The notes under the pieces are model-generated. The model saw only the letters and a program-made list of their open reading frames with translations. It was not told the DNA's origin and searched no databases. Made by a program: the position numbers and the translations under genes. Shown one piece after another: positions 50,860-59,955 of a stretch of 64,000 nt of DNA. The DNA is taken from assembly GCA_944375715.1 (NCBI GenBank), contig CALWAP010000002.1, positions 62,001 to 126,000 of the forward strand, in the 5' to 3' direction. Every line of letters begins with the position of its first letter. Positions within the stretch are counted from its first letter, which is position 1. Source of the stretch: an uncultured Clostridia bacterium. GTDB lineage: Bacteria > Bacillota > Clostridia > Oscillospirales > Butyricicoccaceae.

Positions 50860-51981
50860 TTAGTCCAGATTTTCGGTCATCAAACGGTAAATTACATTAA
50901 ATGCTTTGCCGAAATCCTCCATAACGAGGTGTTCTTCAGTGGTATGCACATCATACATACCGGTGGATATGCCAGAGCAGTTATATCCGTGGCCCGAGAA
51001 GATATTGGCGTCGCCCGAGCCGTTGCCTACCCTGAACTCGGGAGTAATGCCCTCTGCTTCCAGGGCCTTGACCATTGCCCTTGTCATAAAGCTGTTGGGA
51101 TCGGGCTTGTGAGGCGGGCAGAAGTGATCTACATCAATATCAACGGTAGCGCCGAACTCCTCAGCGGCATCCTTGCACGCCTTAATAATCAGATCGACCT
51201 GGGCCTGGATCTGCTCCTGGGTATGGGAACGGACCTCGCAGGTGAAGGTGACCTTGTCGGTGACGATATTGGTAGCCCCGCCGCCCTCGATGCGCCCTAT
51301 ATTTGAGGTCGTGTCGGGGGCAATACGTCCGAATTTAACTCTGGAAATGGCCGAGGCCGCCACAGCGATGGCGTTGATGCCCTTTTCAGGTTCAATGCCG
51401 CCATGGGCCATCTTACCGTGGAAGGTTATCTCCAAAGCGTCCTTACCGGCGCCCGATTTTGTAAGGCCGCCCAGCTTTCCGGCGCCGTCCAGCGCGCAGA
51501 TGTTTTTGGCAGGCAGCTTGGAATAATCAAAATTCTTTGCGCCGTGCATTCCGTTTTCCTCACATATAGTAAAGAGATAGTACATATCCCTGTGGGGCGT
51601 GCCCGTTTCGGTCAGAACATCCAAAGCTTCCATCATCATGGCTATGCCCGACTTGTCATCGGCGGCCAGGATGGTATCACCCTTGCTTCTTAAAACGCCA
51701 TTTTCAAAGACGGGCTCGATACCTCTTCCGGGCTCGACAGTATCCTGATGGGCGTTGAAGCATATAGCCTCGCCGGGCATTGTACCGGGGATATGTATGA
51801 GCAGGTTGCCCGAGTTGTCGCCGCCGATGGCCTTTCCGGCCTGGTCGCGGTAGACCTCATATCCCCTGTCCTCGAAATATTTCTGGAGATAGTCGGTCAT
51901 GGGGCCTTCATGATATGAGGGGCTGTCTATCTTTATCATTTCGATAAGCCTGTCCAGCACCCTCTGCTGATTGAACTGCAT
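50860..51981 (-). CDS. M20-family metallopeptidase, PepT/YqjE-like
   Basis: This 373-residue cytoplasmic peptidase has metal ligands in FNAHQDTVEPG (near 75), LAADDKSG (near 109), ICEENGMHG (catalytic Glu pair, near 142), the lid motif MAHGGIEPEKGINA and a final His in DVHTTEEH. It resembles the 19498-20628 gene in motif order and is probably a paralog of the same tripeptidase-like group. GAGGAAA precedes ATG 51981. It is transcribed alone. Confidence 0.87.
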   Translation of the reverse strand: MQFNQQRVLDRLIEMIKIDSPSYHEGPMTDYLQKYFEDRGYEVYRDQAGKAIGGDNSGNLLIHIPGTMPGEAICFNAHQDTVEPGRGIEPVFENGVLRSKGDTILAADDKSGIAMMMEALDVLTETGTPHRDMYYLFTICEENGMHGAKNFDYSKLPAKNICALDGAGKLGGLTKSGAGKDALEITFHGKMAHGGIEPEKGINAIAVAASAISRVKFGRIAPDTTSNIGRIEGGGATNIVTDKVTFTCEVRSHTQEQIQAQVDLIIKACKDAAEEFGATVDIDVDHFCPPHKPDPNSFMTRAMVKALEAEGITPEFRVGNGSGDANIFSGHGYNCSGISTGMYDVHTTEEHLVMEDFGKAFNVIYRLMTENLD

Positions 51982-52103
51982 ATAGGTTTCCTCCTGTCTT
52001 TATAAAGGATTTAACAATATTATACTAAACCTCAGCCGCAAAGGCAATAAAGACATTAAAAGGTGTGATAAAACCTTGTTAAGGAAAGCTTTATCCATTG
52101 CCC

Positions 52104-52131
52104 TTGATAAAAGTTTGTGCTATTTTATAGT
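52104..52131 (+). promoter_or_regulatory. Promoter of trkA-trkH
   Basis: TTGATA (52104-52109), a 16-base spacer and TATAGT (52126-52131). Confidence 0.5.
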
Positions 52132-52180
52132 AGGTATATTATTTGCGCCATTAAACAACATATTTTTTGGAGACTCAATA

Positions 52181-53551
52181 ATGCGAATCGTCATTGTAGG
52201 GAATGGGAAGGTCGGCAATACGTTGGCCGAACAGCTTTCCAGCGAAGGACACGACATAACCGTAATAGACAAAAACCAGAAAAATATCGACAATACTATA
52301 AATACACTTGACGTCATGGGTATATGCGGCAACGGAGCCAGCTACCATACCCTTTTGGAGGCCGAGGTCCCAAAGGCCGACCTCCTTATCGCCTGCACCA
52401 GCCAGGATGAGATAAACCTCCTGTGCTGCCTTGTAGGCAAAAAGCTGGGGGCCGGCAACACGATAGCCAGGGTCAGGAATCCTGAATACAGCGACCAGCT
52501 GGTCTTCATGCGTGAAGAGCTGGGCCTTTCCATGAGCATAAATCCCGAAAGGGCCGCGGCCAGCGAGCTTTTCCGCATGCTCAAGTTCCCCTCCGCGCTG
52601 AAAATCGAGAACTTTTCCACTAAAAGGGTCGAAATAGCCGAGCTCAGGCTAAAGGAAGGCTCTGCGCTGGATGGCGTCTACCTCCGTGACCTGCATAAAA
52701 GCTTCAAAGGCAGGGCCCTTATATGCGCTGTCCAGCGCGGCTGCGAGGTGCGTATACCCGACGGCAACTTCATGCTCAAGTCAGGGGATAAGATAAGCAT
52801 AATCGCCTCTGCGCGGGACATGCTGGATTTCTTTTCTTCCCTTGTCGGCATCAAACCTGAAGCCAGGAATGTCATGCTGATAGGCGGAGGACGCATAACC
52901 TTCTATCTGGCCAGGATGCTTTCCGAAAACGGGGCAAAGGTCAAGATAATAGATATCGACCCGGCCCGCTGCGCCGAGCTGGGCGCAGCTTTGCCTAAGG
53001 TCATGGTGATATGCGGCGACGGCACCGACCAGGAACTCTTATGGGAGGAGAATATAAAGGATGCCGACGCCGTCGTCGCCCTGACAGGCCTTGATGAGGA
53101 AAACATAATCCTTGCCCTTTACGCCCAATCTGTAATAGACGGCAAGGTTATAACCAAGGTCAACAGGGACTCCCTTTCCTCTATTGCCGACAAAGTGGGG
53201 CTGGAAAGCATAATATCCCCCCGCTCGCTGACAGCCAGCATTATCATCAGATATGTAAGGGCCATGCAGAATTCCTTAGGCAGCAACATCGAGACCCTGC
53301 ACCGCCTGGTCAACGGACAGGTGGAAGCTCTGGAGTTCAGGGTGAACGATACTTTCCCCCGCCTCGGCGTACCCTTAAAGGACCTGGAGCTCCGGCCCAA
53401 CATACTTATCGGCTGCATATCCCGCAGCGGCAGGACTATTATCCCCGGCGGACATGACTGCATAGAATCAGGCGACAGGGTCATCGTCATTACGACAAAC
53501 CTCCGGCTTGATGACCTTTCAGATATACTTGCAAGGAGCTATACGATATGA
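52181..53551 (+). CDS. trkA: Trk potassium uptake regulatory subunit TrkA
   Basis: This 456-residue cytoplasmic protein gates the TrkH channel in response to nucleotides. It carries two RCK modules: Rossmann fold one starts MRIVIVGNGKVGNTLA and fold two VMLIGGGRITFYLARML (near 228). A TrkA-C subdomain follows each (near 140-220 and 370-456). The start is ATG 52181 after TTGGAGA; the frame is open upstream but without a site. It overlaps trkH by four bases. Confidence 0.92.
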   Translation: MRIVIVGNGKVGNTLAEQLSSEGHDITVIDKNQKNIDNTINTLDVMGICGNGASYHTLLEAEVPKADLLIACTSQDEINLLCCLVGKKLGAGNTIARVRNPEYSDQLVFMREELGLSMSINPERAAASELFRMLKFPSALKIENFSTKRVEIAELRLKEGSALDGVYLRDLHKSFKGRALICAVQRGCEVRIPDGNFMLKSGDKISIIASARDMLDFFSSLVGIKPEARNVMLIGGGRITFYLARMLSENGAKVKIIDIDPARCAELGAALPKVMVICGDGTDQELLWEENIKDADAVVALTGLDEENIILALYAQSVIDGKVITKVNRDSLSSIADKVGLESIISPRSLTASIIIRYVRAMQNSLGSNIETLHRLVNGQVEALEFRVNDTFPRLGVPLKDLELRPNILIGCISRSGRTIIPGGHDCIESGDRVIVITTNLRLDDLSDILARSYTI

Positions 53552-55008
53552 ACCGGGCAATGGTGCTTTATTTTACGGGCCGCATAATAAAGGTTGAAGC
53601 CGCCCTTTTGATGCTCCCCTTTGTAGTGGCGTTGGGATATAAAGAAAAAACAGCCGTATTTTTCCTCATTGCGGCGGCATTAGCCCTCTCTTTAGGCTGG
53701 GCCCTTTCAAGGAAAAAACCTGCTGACCAGGCTATCTACGCCAAAGAGGGCTTCGCCGTGGTGGCATTGGCATGGGTGGCCTTTTCAGCCATAGGTGCGC
53801 TGCCCTTTTACTTAAGCGGCTGCATACCGTCTTATCTTGACAGCCTGTTTGAAACGGTCAGCGGTTTTACGACCACCGGGTCCAGCATATTGGCGTCAGT
53901 AGAGGAACTACCCTACGGGATGCTTTTCTGGCGAAGCTTTACCCATTGGGTCGGGGGCATGGGAGTCCTGGTTTTCGCCATGGCTGTAATGCCCCTTTCC
54001 GACAGGCGCTCAATGCACATGATGCGCGCCGAAGTTCCCGGGCCTATCGTCGGCAAGCTGGTCCCCAAAATGAGGGATACCGCCAAGATACTTTACAGCA
54101 TATATTTTGGCTTGAGCCTCATTATGTTCGTGCTTTTGATTTTGGGCGGGATGCCAATATTCGACAGCGCCATACATGTATTCGGCACAGCCGGCACAGG
54201 CGGGTTTTCCTGCAAAAATTCCAGCGTAGGCTTCTACGACAGCGCGTATATCGATTGGGTCATAACTATTTTTATGGCTTTGTTCGGCGTCAACTTCAAC
54301 CTTTATTACTTTCTGCTTCTAAGGAATTTCAAGGCGGCATTCAAAAACGAGGAACTGCTTTGGTATGTAGGTATAATGACCTCGGCTTCCATAATGATAG
54401 CTTTGGACATAATGCCCGAGTTCGGCTCCTTCTTTACCTCCCTTCGCTATTCGGCCTTCCAGGTGTCGACCATTATGACGACTACCGGATTTGCGACCAC
54501 CGATTTCAACCTGTGGCCAGCCTTTTCAAAAAATATCCTGATCCTTTTGATGTTCATAGGGGCCAGCGCCGGCTCAACAGGCGGCGGCCTTAAAGTATCG
54601 AGGCTCCTGATAATCGCCAAGGCTACCAGGAATGAAATCCGCAAGATGCTCCATCCAAGGATGGTATCGAGCGTCTCCATGGACGAAAAACCCCTCTCTC
54701 CCGAAACGGTCAATTCAGCCTATATGTATCTGGCCATGTATGTCTTTATCGCCGCAGTCAGTGTCGCCATAATTACCCTGGACGGATTTGATTTTGAAAC
54801 CTCTTTCACAGCCATGGCCGCCTGTTTCAACAATATCGGGCCCGGCCTCGGCGCTGTCGGCCCCACCAGCAATTTCGGCGCCATGTCGCATCTCTCAAAA
54901 ATAGTGCTGATCGCCGATATGCTTTTAGGCAGGCTTGAGATATTCCCGCTGTTATTCGGAATATCCTTCCCTGTCCTTAAAAAGCAGCGCAGAAGCGCAA
55001 ACAACTGA
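53548..55008 (+). CDS. trkH: Trk potassium uptake channel subunit TrkH
   Basis: This 486-residue membrane protein has about ten helices and four pseudo-repeated pore loops. The selectivity motifs are seen as SGFTTTGSSIL (near 107), GTAGTGGFSCKNSS (near 211), TMTTTGFATTDF (near 308) and a later GPGLGAVGPTSNF (near 430). It conducts K+ and is controlled by TrkA, with which it is translationally coupled. AAGGAG lies before ATG 53548. A terminator follows. Confidence 0.93.
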   Translation: MNRAMVLYFTGRIIKVEAALLMLPFVVALGYKEKTAVFFLIAAALALSLGWALSRKKPADQAIYAKEGFAVVALAWVAFSAIGALPFYLSGCIPSYLDSLFETVSGFTTTGSSILASVEELPYGMLFWRSFTHWVGGMGVLVFAMAVMPLSDRRSMHMMRAEVPGPIVGKLVPKMRDTAKILYSIYFGLSLIMFVLLILGGMPIFDSAIHVFGTAGTGGFSCKNSSVGFYDSAYIDWVITIFMALFGVNFNLYYFLLLRNFKAAFKNEELLWYVGIMTSASIMIALDIMPEFGSFFTSLRYSAFQVSTIMTTTGFATTDFNLWPAFSKNILILLMFIGASAGSTGGGLKVSRLLIIAKATRNEIRKMLHPRMVSSVSMDEKPLSPETVNSAYMYLAMYVFIAAVSVAIITLDGFDFETSFTAMAACFNNIGPGLGAVGPTSNFGAMSHLSKIVLIADMLLGRLEIFPLLFGISFPVLKKQRRSANN

Positions 55009-55012
55009 TATC

Positions 55013-55049
55013 AAAAAAACGCACGGGAAAATTTCCTGTGCGTTTTTTT
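55013..55049 (+). terminator. Terminator of trkA-trkH
   Basis: AACGCACGGGAAA pairs with TTTCCTGTGCGTT (one G-T pair), with A-run before and seven T residues after. Confidence 0.85.
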
Positions 55050-55096
55050 GGCGGATTTTTAATTACAATAAGTTTTATATCCCAAAAATATAACTA

Positions 55097-56248
55097 TTAG
55101 TCCATTCTTCCGACGATTTCCCCGCTCTTCATATAGAACCTGGGAACCCTGGGCGTGATGACCGAGGGGACCTCCCCAACGGTAGAACCGTAAATATCGG
55201 CCATATCCCATATTTCCTGCCTAAGCTCTCCCGAGCGGCCGATGACTATGACCTCGTCTCCGACCCCTGCTTTGCAATCGGTGACGTCAAGCATCACATA
55301 ATCCATGCACATCTTGCCAATAATCGGTGCAAAGCTGCCGTTTACAATAAAGGAGGCCTTTGTCTGTATGGTCCTGCGCAGGCCATCAGCATAACCAATG
55401 GGCAAAACGGCCACCCTTGTCTTTCTCAGGGTATGGCATATGGGACCGTAACTGACGGGCATTCCCCTTTCTATATCTTTTATCTGATATATCCTGGTTT
55501 TAAGCTGCACCGAGGGAACACAGTGAGTACCCCTTATGGCCGGAGGCTCTATCCCCAGAAGAAGTGAAGCGACACGGACATAATCGTTGTGGCACTCGGG
55601 ATATACCGACGTGAAAAATGAGCTGGCGCTGTGCTTTATAAGGCTGAGGCCATTATCCTTAAGGGCTTCGGCAAACCTGTCGAAAAGGCCTATCTGATGG
55701 CGGTTAAACTCATCGCCTACGGGCAGTTCGGCCGCTGTATAATGGGTAAAAACGCCTTCTGTCTTAAGCCCCGGAAGGGAAGCTATGTAAAGGGCGTCCT
55801 TGACGGCCTCGCTTTCCCGGCCCTCCAGGACTATGCCAAAGCGCCCGAGTCCCGAGTCGGCCTTTATATGGCAGCGTATGGCCTTTCCAAGCCTCTGGGC
55901 CTCCTTTGAAAGGGCCTCGGCATGCTCGATACTTATTACATTCGTAACTATATTATTGTCTGCGGCAATTTCCAGATGCTCGGGCAATACGGGGCCAAGT
56001 GTCAATATATCTGCCTTTACACCGGCGTCCCTCAGCTCCATGGCTTCTTCTATACAAGCGACCGCGAAAAAGTCACAACCCAGCTTCTCCAAAAAAAGCG
56101 AAAGGCAGCTTGCGCCAAGCCCGTAGGCATTGGCCTTGACAACAGCCATTATACGGCTTTTGCCTATATCGTGCTTTATACGGTTATAATTTTCCTCAAT
56201 GGCGTCAAGGGATATCTCCATCCAAGCCCTGTCACGCATATATTTCAT
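55097..56248 (-). CDS. alr: Alanine-racemase-family PLP enzyme
   Basis: This 383-residue fold-type III enzyme makes D-alanine for peptidoglycan if it is a true alanine racemase. The PLP lysine is in AVVKANAYGLG (Lys 38), the catalytic Tyr region in VLPIGYADGLRR, and MCMDYVMLDVT is conserved. Two spots differ from usual Alr: HSASSFFTSVYPE replaces the common HxANSAA segment, and VRVASLLLGIEP replaces the VRPGIALYG type. A serine or broad-spectrum racemase is therefore possible. GAGGGAGG precedes ATG 56248. No second racemase is in the window. Confidence 0.82.
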   Translation of the reverse strand: MKYMRDRAWMEISLDAIEENYNRIKHDIGKSRIMAVVKANAYGLGASCLSLFLEKLGCDFFAVACIEEAMELRDAGVKADILTLGPVLPEHLEIAADNNIVTNVISIEHAEALSKEAQRLGKAIRCHIKADSGLGRFGIVLEGRESEAVKDALYIASLPGLKTEGVFTHYTAAELPVGDEFNRHQIGLFDRFAEALKDNGLSLIKHSASSFFTSVYPECHNDYVRVASLLLGIEPPAIRGTHCVPSVQLKTRIYQIKDIERGMPVSYGPICHTLRKTRVAVLPIGYADGLRRTIQTKASFIVNGSFAPIIGKMCMDYVMLDVTDCKAGVGDEVIVIGRSGELRQEIWDMADIYGSTVGEVPSVITPRVPRFYMKSGEIVGRMD

Positions 56249-56306
56249 ACAAAACTGCCTCCCTCTTTATTTTTCCCCTTTATTATAAACTAGGGTGAGT
56301 GACGGG

Positions 56307-57509
56307 TCAATTGTTCTTTTTTATAACACCGCTTTTGATAAGGGCTGTCTTTGCGCACAGCGGTCCTATAAGTTCGTAAAGTACCGAAGATGTCAGAATT
56401 ATGGTCGAAAGCTGCTCACCCATGTTACCCGGCAATATCCTCATGCCCAAAAAAGCAAGGCCGATGGCAACGCCGGCCTGTGGCACTAAAGCCATTCCGA
56501 AATAGCGGCAGGTCTTTTGATCGGCTCCCGATATTTTGCAGCCGATAAAGGCGCCGATATATTTACCGGCTATCCTTATAATAAAATACCCGACACCCAT
56601 TACACCAACCGTCTTTAAAGCGCCGATATCAAGTCTCATTCCCGACAGTATGAAAAAGCAGGCCAGCACGGGGGGCGAAAAACCGTCCACTTGATCAAAC
56701 AGCTTTACATCGTCACTTTTGTTGATTATTGCCGCTCCAAACGCCATACACGACAGCAGCGGCGAAATATCAAAGGCCGAGCACGCTCCTGAAATAGCAA
56801 GCAAAACAGCAACAGTCAGTATCAGGCGGTTGTCATGGCTTCTCTTTTTAATCACAGCACAGTGCACAAGCCCCAGACCCAGGCCAAAGCCCACTGCTCC
56901 AATATTCTCCAAAACGGGAATCAGCACCCCAAGCATATCGGCACTGCCATTTTCCATAGCCGAAGCCGCAGCCGAAGCCGCCGAAAACAAAAGCAGCGCC
57001 ACCACATCGTCCAGCGCTGTCACCTGTAAAAGCAGATCTACAAAACTCCCTTTGGCCTTATACTGCCTTATGGTCATCATTGTGCTGGCGGGAGCCGTTG
57101 CCGAAGCTATGGCTCCCGCTATAATTGCCAGCGAAAGATCGGTTTTAAACACGCCCCACAAAAGCAATGTTACCAAAACGGCAGCGGACACCGCTTCAAA
57201 AAAAGTAACGATAAACATGGACCTTCCCGAACTTTTAAGAGTGCTCAGCCTGAAAAACTGCCCTACCCTGAAGGCTATAAACGAAAGAGCCACATCGCTT
57301 ATAAAATCTGCCCCTTCGATAAATGTTTCAGGTATCAGATCGAGAAAATAAGGTCCCATCAATATGCCGGCGATTATATATCCGCTGACATCAGGCATTT
57401 TAAGGCGCTTGGTTATCCTTGTCATCGAAAAACCCCCAAAAAGGGTCATCGAAAGGGAAAGCATGATCCTCGCGCCATACCCGGCCTGCTCCAAATATGC
57501 TCTTGTCAT
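56307..57509 (-). CDS. CPA2-family cation/proton antiporter
   Basis: This 400-residue membrane protein has about 12 helices and the Na+/H+ exchanger fold. The ion-binding segment ALDDVVALLLFS (two Asp, near 168) and the early MPDVSGYIIAGILMGP motif (near 39) match CPA2 (KefB/NapA-like) proteins. No C-terminal TrkA-N domain is present. The start is ATG 57509 with GGGGAGGGG upstream; the frame is open eight codons further. It is divergent from a LysR regulator, which may control it. Confidence 0.85.
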   Translation of the reverse strand: MTRAYLEQAGYGARIMLSLSMTLFGGFSMTRITKRLKMPDVSGYIIAGILMGPYFLDLIPETFIEGADFISDVALSFIAFRVGQFFRLSTLKSSGRSMFIVTFFEAVSAAVLVTLLLWGVFKTDLSLAIIAGAIASATAPASTMMTIRQYKAKGSFVDLLLQVTALDDVVALLLFSAASAAASAMENGSADMLGVLIPVLENIGAVGFGLGLGLVHCAVIKKRSHDNRLILTVAVLLAISGACSAFDISPLLSCMAFGAAIINKSDDVKLFDQVDGFSPPVLACFFILSGMRLDIGALKTVGVMGVGYFIIRIAGKYIGAFIGCKISGADQKTCRYFGMALVPQAGVAIGLAFLGMRILPGNMGEQLSTIILTSSVLYELIGPLCAKTALIKSGVIKKNN

Positions 57510-57546
57510 AAAAGCACCCCTCCCCTTAATCACTATTTTATGTTAA

Positions 57547-57575
57547 TTGATTATAAAACAGTTTTGTGATAAAAT
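57547..57575 (+). promoter_or_regulatory. Promoter of the LysR-family gene, extended -10
   Basis: TTGATT (57547-57552), a 17-base spacer and TAAAAT (57570-57575) with TGA upstream. The AT-rich interval is shared with the divergent antiporter gene. Confidence 0.65.
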
Positions 57576-57627
57576 AAAATTAAAGTATTTTAGCTATTCA
57601 TAAAAATTTTTTATAGTGAGGCGTTTT

Positions 57628-58530
57628 ATGATAGATCCCAAACTCAAAACGGTTTTAAGTGTGGCCGAGACACTGAACATTACAAAGAGTGCAAAACTTC
57701 TCTCTCTTACGCAGCCGTCGGTGTCCCAGCATATCAAAGCGGTTGAGGAGACGCTGGGAGTAAAACTTTTTGTCAGGACCAACAGGGGGCTTAAAGTGAC
57801 CGCAGAAGGACAAATCGTGATAGAGTATGCCAAAAAAATGCGCGGACTTTACGGCGTATTGCTTAAACAGCTTGAGGATCAGAAGCGTTCGGTCCAGCAT
57901 CTGACCGTAGGGGTCACCCCCACTGCTGAAAGTAATGCAATATCACAGGTTTTGGCCCTTTATAGTGCCCAAAATCCGTCGATACGCATAACAATCATTA
58001 CTGACACCATCAATAATCTTTATACCAAGCTCAAGGAATATGAAGTTGATTTTGCCATAATCGAAGGGAGCATATCCGATCCATCATGCAGCTCCATACT
58101 TTTGGACACCGACCATCTTGTTTTGGCGGCCTCATCCTCAAACCCCATTTCGTCGATGCCGCTTATACCAATATCCCTTTTGAAACAGCAGCGGCTTATT
58201 TTAAGGCTGCCCTCCTCAGGTACAAGGACGCTTTTTGAAACAGCACTGTCCATGTGCGGCGAAAGTATTGACGCTTTCAATATAATATTGGAGCTGGACA
58301 ACATGAACACCATAAAGGAGCTGGTACAGAGAGATTTTGGCGTCAGTGTCATTTCAAAAAGTGCCTGCCTGGACGATGTTCGAGCCGGGCGTTTCTGCAC
58401 GATACCCATAGAAAAACTCAATATGATAAGAGAAATAAACATTGTCTATACCTCCGATTTCGGACATACCGACATATTGCGCGACATTGTCGCCATATAC
58501 CAGCGCCAGCAGCCCGAAAAACGGATATAA
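57628..58530 (+). CDS. LysR-family transcriptional regulator
   Basis: This 300-residue protein has an N-terminal winged helix-turn-helix (LKTVLSVAETLNITKSAKLL, then TQPSVSQHIKAVEE, near 25-40) and a two-lobed substrate-binding domain (about 90-295). Ligand and targets are unknown; LysR proteins often control the divergent gene, here the CPA2 antiporter. ATG 57628 follows AGTGAGG; a GTG four codons earlier overlaps that site. A strong terminator follows. Confidence 0.9.
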   Translation: MIDPKLKTVLSVAETLNITKSAKLLSLTQPSVSQHIKAVEETLGVKLFVRTNRGLKVTAEGQIVIEYAKKMRGLYGVLLKQLEDQKRSVQHLTVGVTPTAESNAISQVLALYSAQNPSIRITIITDTINNLYTKLKEYEVDFAIIEGSISDPSCSSILLDTDHLVLAASSSNPISSMPLIPISLLKQQRLILRLPSSGTRTLFETALSMCGESIDAFNIILELDNMNTIKELVQRDFGVSVISKSACLDDVRAGRFCTIPIEKLNMIREINIVYTSDFGHTDILRDIVAIYQRQQPEKRI

Positions 58531-58536
58531 AAAAAC

Positions 58537-58567
58537 AAAAAGGACGGAAAATCTTTCCGTCCTTTTT
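58537..58567. terminator. Terminator between the LysR gene and the convergent M20 gene
   Basis: AAAAAGGACGGAAA and TTTCCGTCCTTTTT form a 14-bp stem with a three-base loop. Confidence 0.9.
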
Positions 58568-58579
58568 GTCATTTTAAGC

Positions 58580-59863
58580 TTATTTCATGCTGTCCCATCT
58601 CTGTGGCACAGGCTGGTCACAGAACTTAAGGAGTTCATCCATAGGTTCATTATAAGGCTCATGCCTTATCTCGCAGTCATTATCCAGATATCCCAGGGCC
58701 ACGGCTGCATATGCCGCCGTGCCATAGGGCAGGCCGTTTTCATCCATATCAAATCCCGGATTGTGGCCGCCGATGGATATGCCCTCTTCCTCATTACCTA
58801 TTCCGACGCGCATCATGACCCCGGGATAATACTTGCACAGGACTGAGAAACTCTCAGAACCCATGTTTAAGTCTTTGGGCGCCAGGATGCCGCTTCCCAG
58901 CATGCTTTCAATGGCCTGGGCACCGGCCTTCGCCAGATCCTCGTTATTAATAACGGGGAGGATAGGCCCGACAAGGCGGTCAAACGCCGCCTCGCATCCA
59001 AAAAGGGCAGCCTGGGCCTGCACTATTTCCTTAAACTTGGTTTTGAATATATTGCCCGCCGAGGCGTCGTAAAAGCGGCAGGTACCGCTGAAAGTCAGGG
59101 TCTGCGGTATGACATTTCCGGCAGCGCCGGCCCTGACCATACCCATAGAGTTTGTAAGTATAACAGTTGGCTCAACATAATTCATACGTATGCTCTTTAT
59201 GCACTCGTAGATGGCGACAAAGCAGTCGATAGGATTGTTAGACCTGTCGGGACGGGAGCCATGGCCGCCCTTGCCCGTCAGCGTGACCTGGTATGAAAAA
59301 GCGCCGGCATGAGCAGGTCCGGGCTGGCAATTAAGCTGCCCCGCCCTTAAAGAAGTATCGGTATGCTCAGCAAAGGCGGCATCTATCTTAAGGCCCTTTT
59401 CCTGTATGTACTTCATCACATAATAAATGTTATTGGTGCCCTCTTCGCCCCTTTCAAACAAAAGCCATACCCTGCCCTTTATGGCATCGCGGTTCTGCGA
59501 AAGAATTTTGGCGGCCCCAAGAAGCATGGCGGTATGGCCGTCATGCCCGCACATATGGGCAACACCCGGTACCTTACTGACGCAAGCCTTGGGCTTTTTG
59601 GCGTTCATGGGCAGCTCATCTATCGGCAGCGCGTCACAGTCGGCCCTCAAAAGCACAGCTTTGCCCTCCTGCGGACCATCTATATGTGCCAGAACGCCGC
59701 CGTCGGGAATATTGACATACTCTACGCCCATTTTGTCAAGCTCGCCGCATATCAATTTGACTGTATTGAACTCTCGCCCCGAAAGTTCTGGATTTTCATG
59801 CAAATGACGCCTTATGCTGACGAGATAATCCTTAAGCGCCAGGCTTTCCTTTAAGATTTCCAT
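58580..59863 (-). CDS. M20-family amidohydrolase with an altered catalytic segment
   Basis: This 427-residue M20D-like protein has RRHLHENPELSG (near 19), LRADCDALPI, HMCGHDGHTAM (near 106) and the lid motif GGHGSRPDRSNNPID. The usual QPAEE segment reads LLFERGEEGTNN, so the catalytic Glu pair is kept within a changed context. The protein is 40-50 residues longer than typical members, with an extra C-terminal tail. Substrate unknown. It is transcribed alone from near the palindromic promoter region that it shares with the ferredoxin gene. Confidence 0.84.
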   Translation of the reverse strand: MEILKESLALKDYLVSIRRHLHENPELSGREFNTVKLICGELDKMGVEYVNIPDGGVLAHIDGPQEGKAVLLRADCDALPIDELPMNAKKPKACVSKVPGVAHMCGHDGHTAMLLGAAKILSQNRDAIKGRVWLLFERGEEGTNNIYYVMKYIQEKGLKIDAAFAEHTDTSLRAGQLNCQPGPAHAGAFSYQVTLTGKGGHGSRPDRSNNPIDCFVAIYECIKSIRMNYVEPTVILTNSMGMVRAGAAGNVIPQTLTFSGTCRFYDASAGNIFKTKFKEIVQAQAALFGCEAAFDRLVGPILPVINNEDLAKAGAQAIESMLGSGILAPKDLNMGSESFSVLCKYYPGVMMRVGIGNEEEGISIGGHNPGFDMDENGLPYGTAAYAAVALGYLDNDCEIRHEPYNEPMDELLKFCDQPVPQRWDSMK

Positions 59864-59914
59864 ATAACCGCTCCTTTACGCTGATATTTTCCCGGGTGCT
59901 TGTAGCCCCAGCCG

Positions 59915-59935
59915 ATGTTATAATTATTATAACAT
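59915..59935. promoter_or_regulatory. Palindromic divergent promoter: extended -10 on both strands
   Basis: ATGTTATAA and TTATAACAT are separated by TTA. On the plus strand this reads TG-T-TATAAT, an extended -10 for the ferredoxin gene; because of the symmetry, the same element occurs on the minus strand for the M20 gene. Good -35 boxes are lacking on both sides. Confidence 0.55.
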
Positions 59936-59955
59936 AAATATACGGAGGTTTTTAT

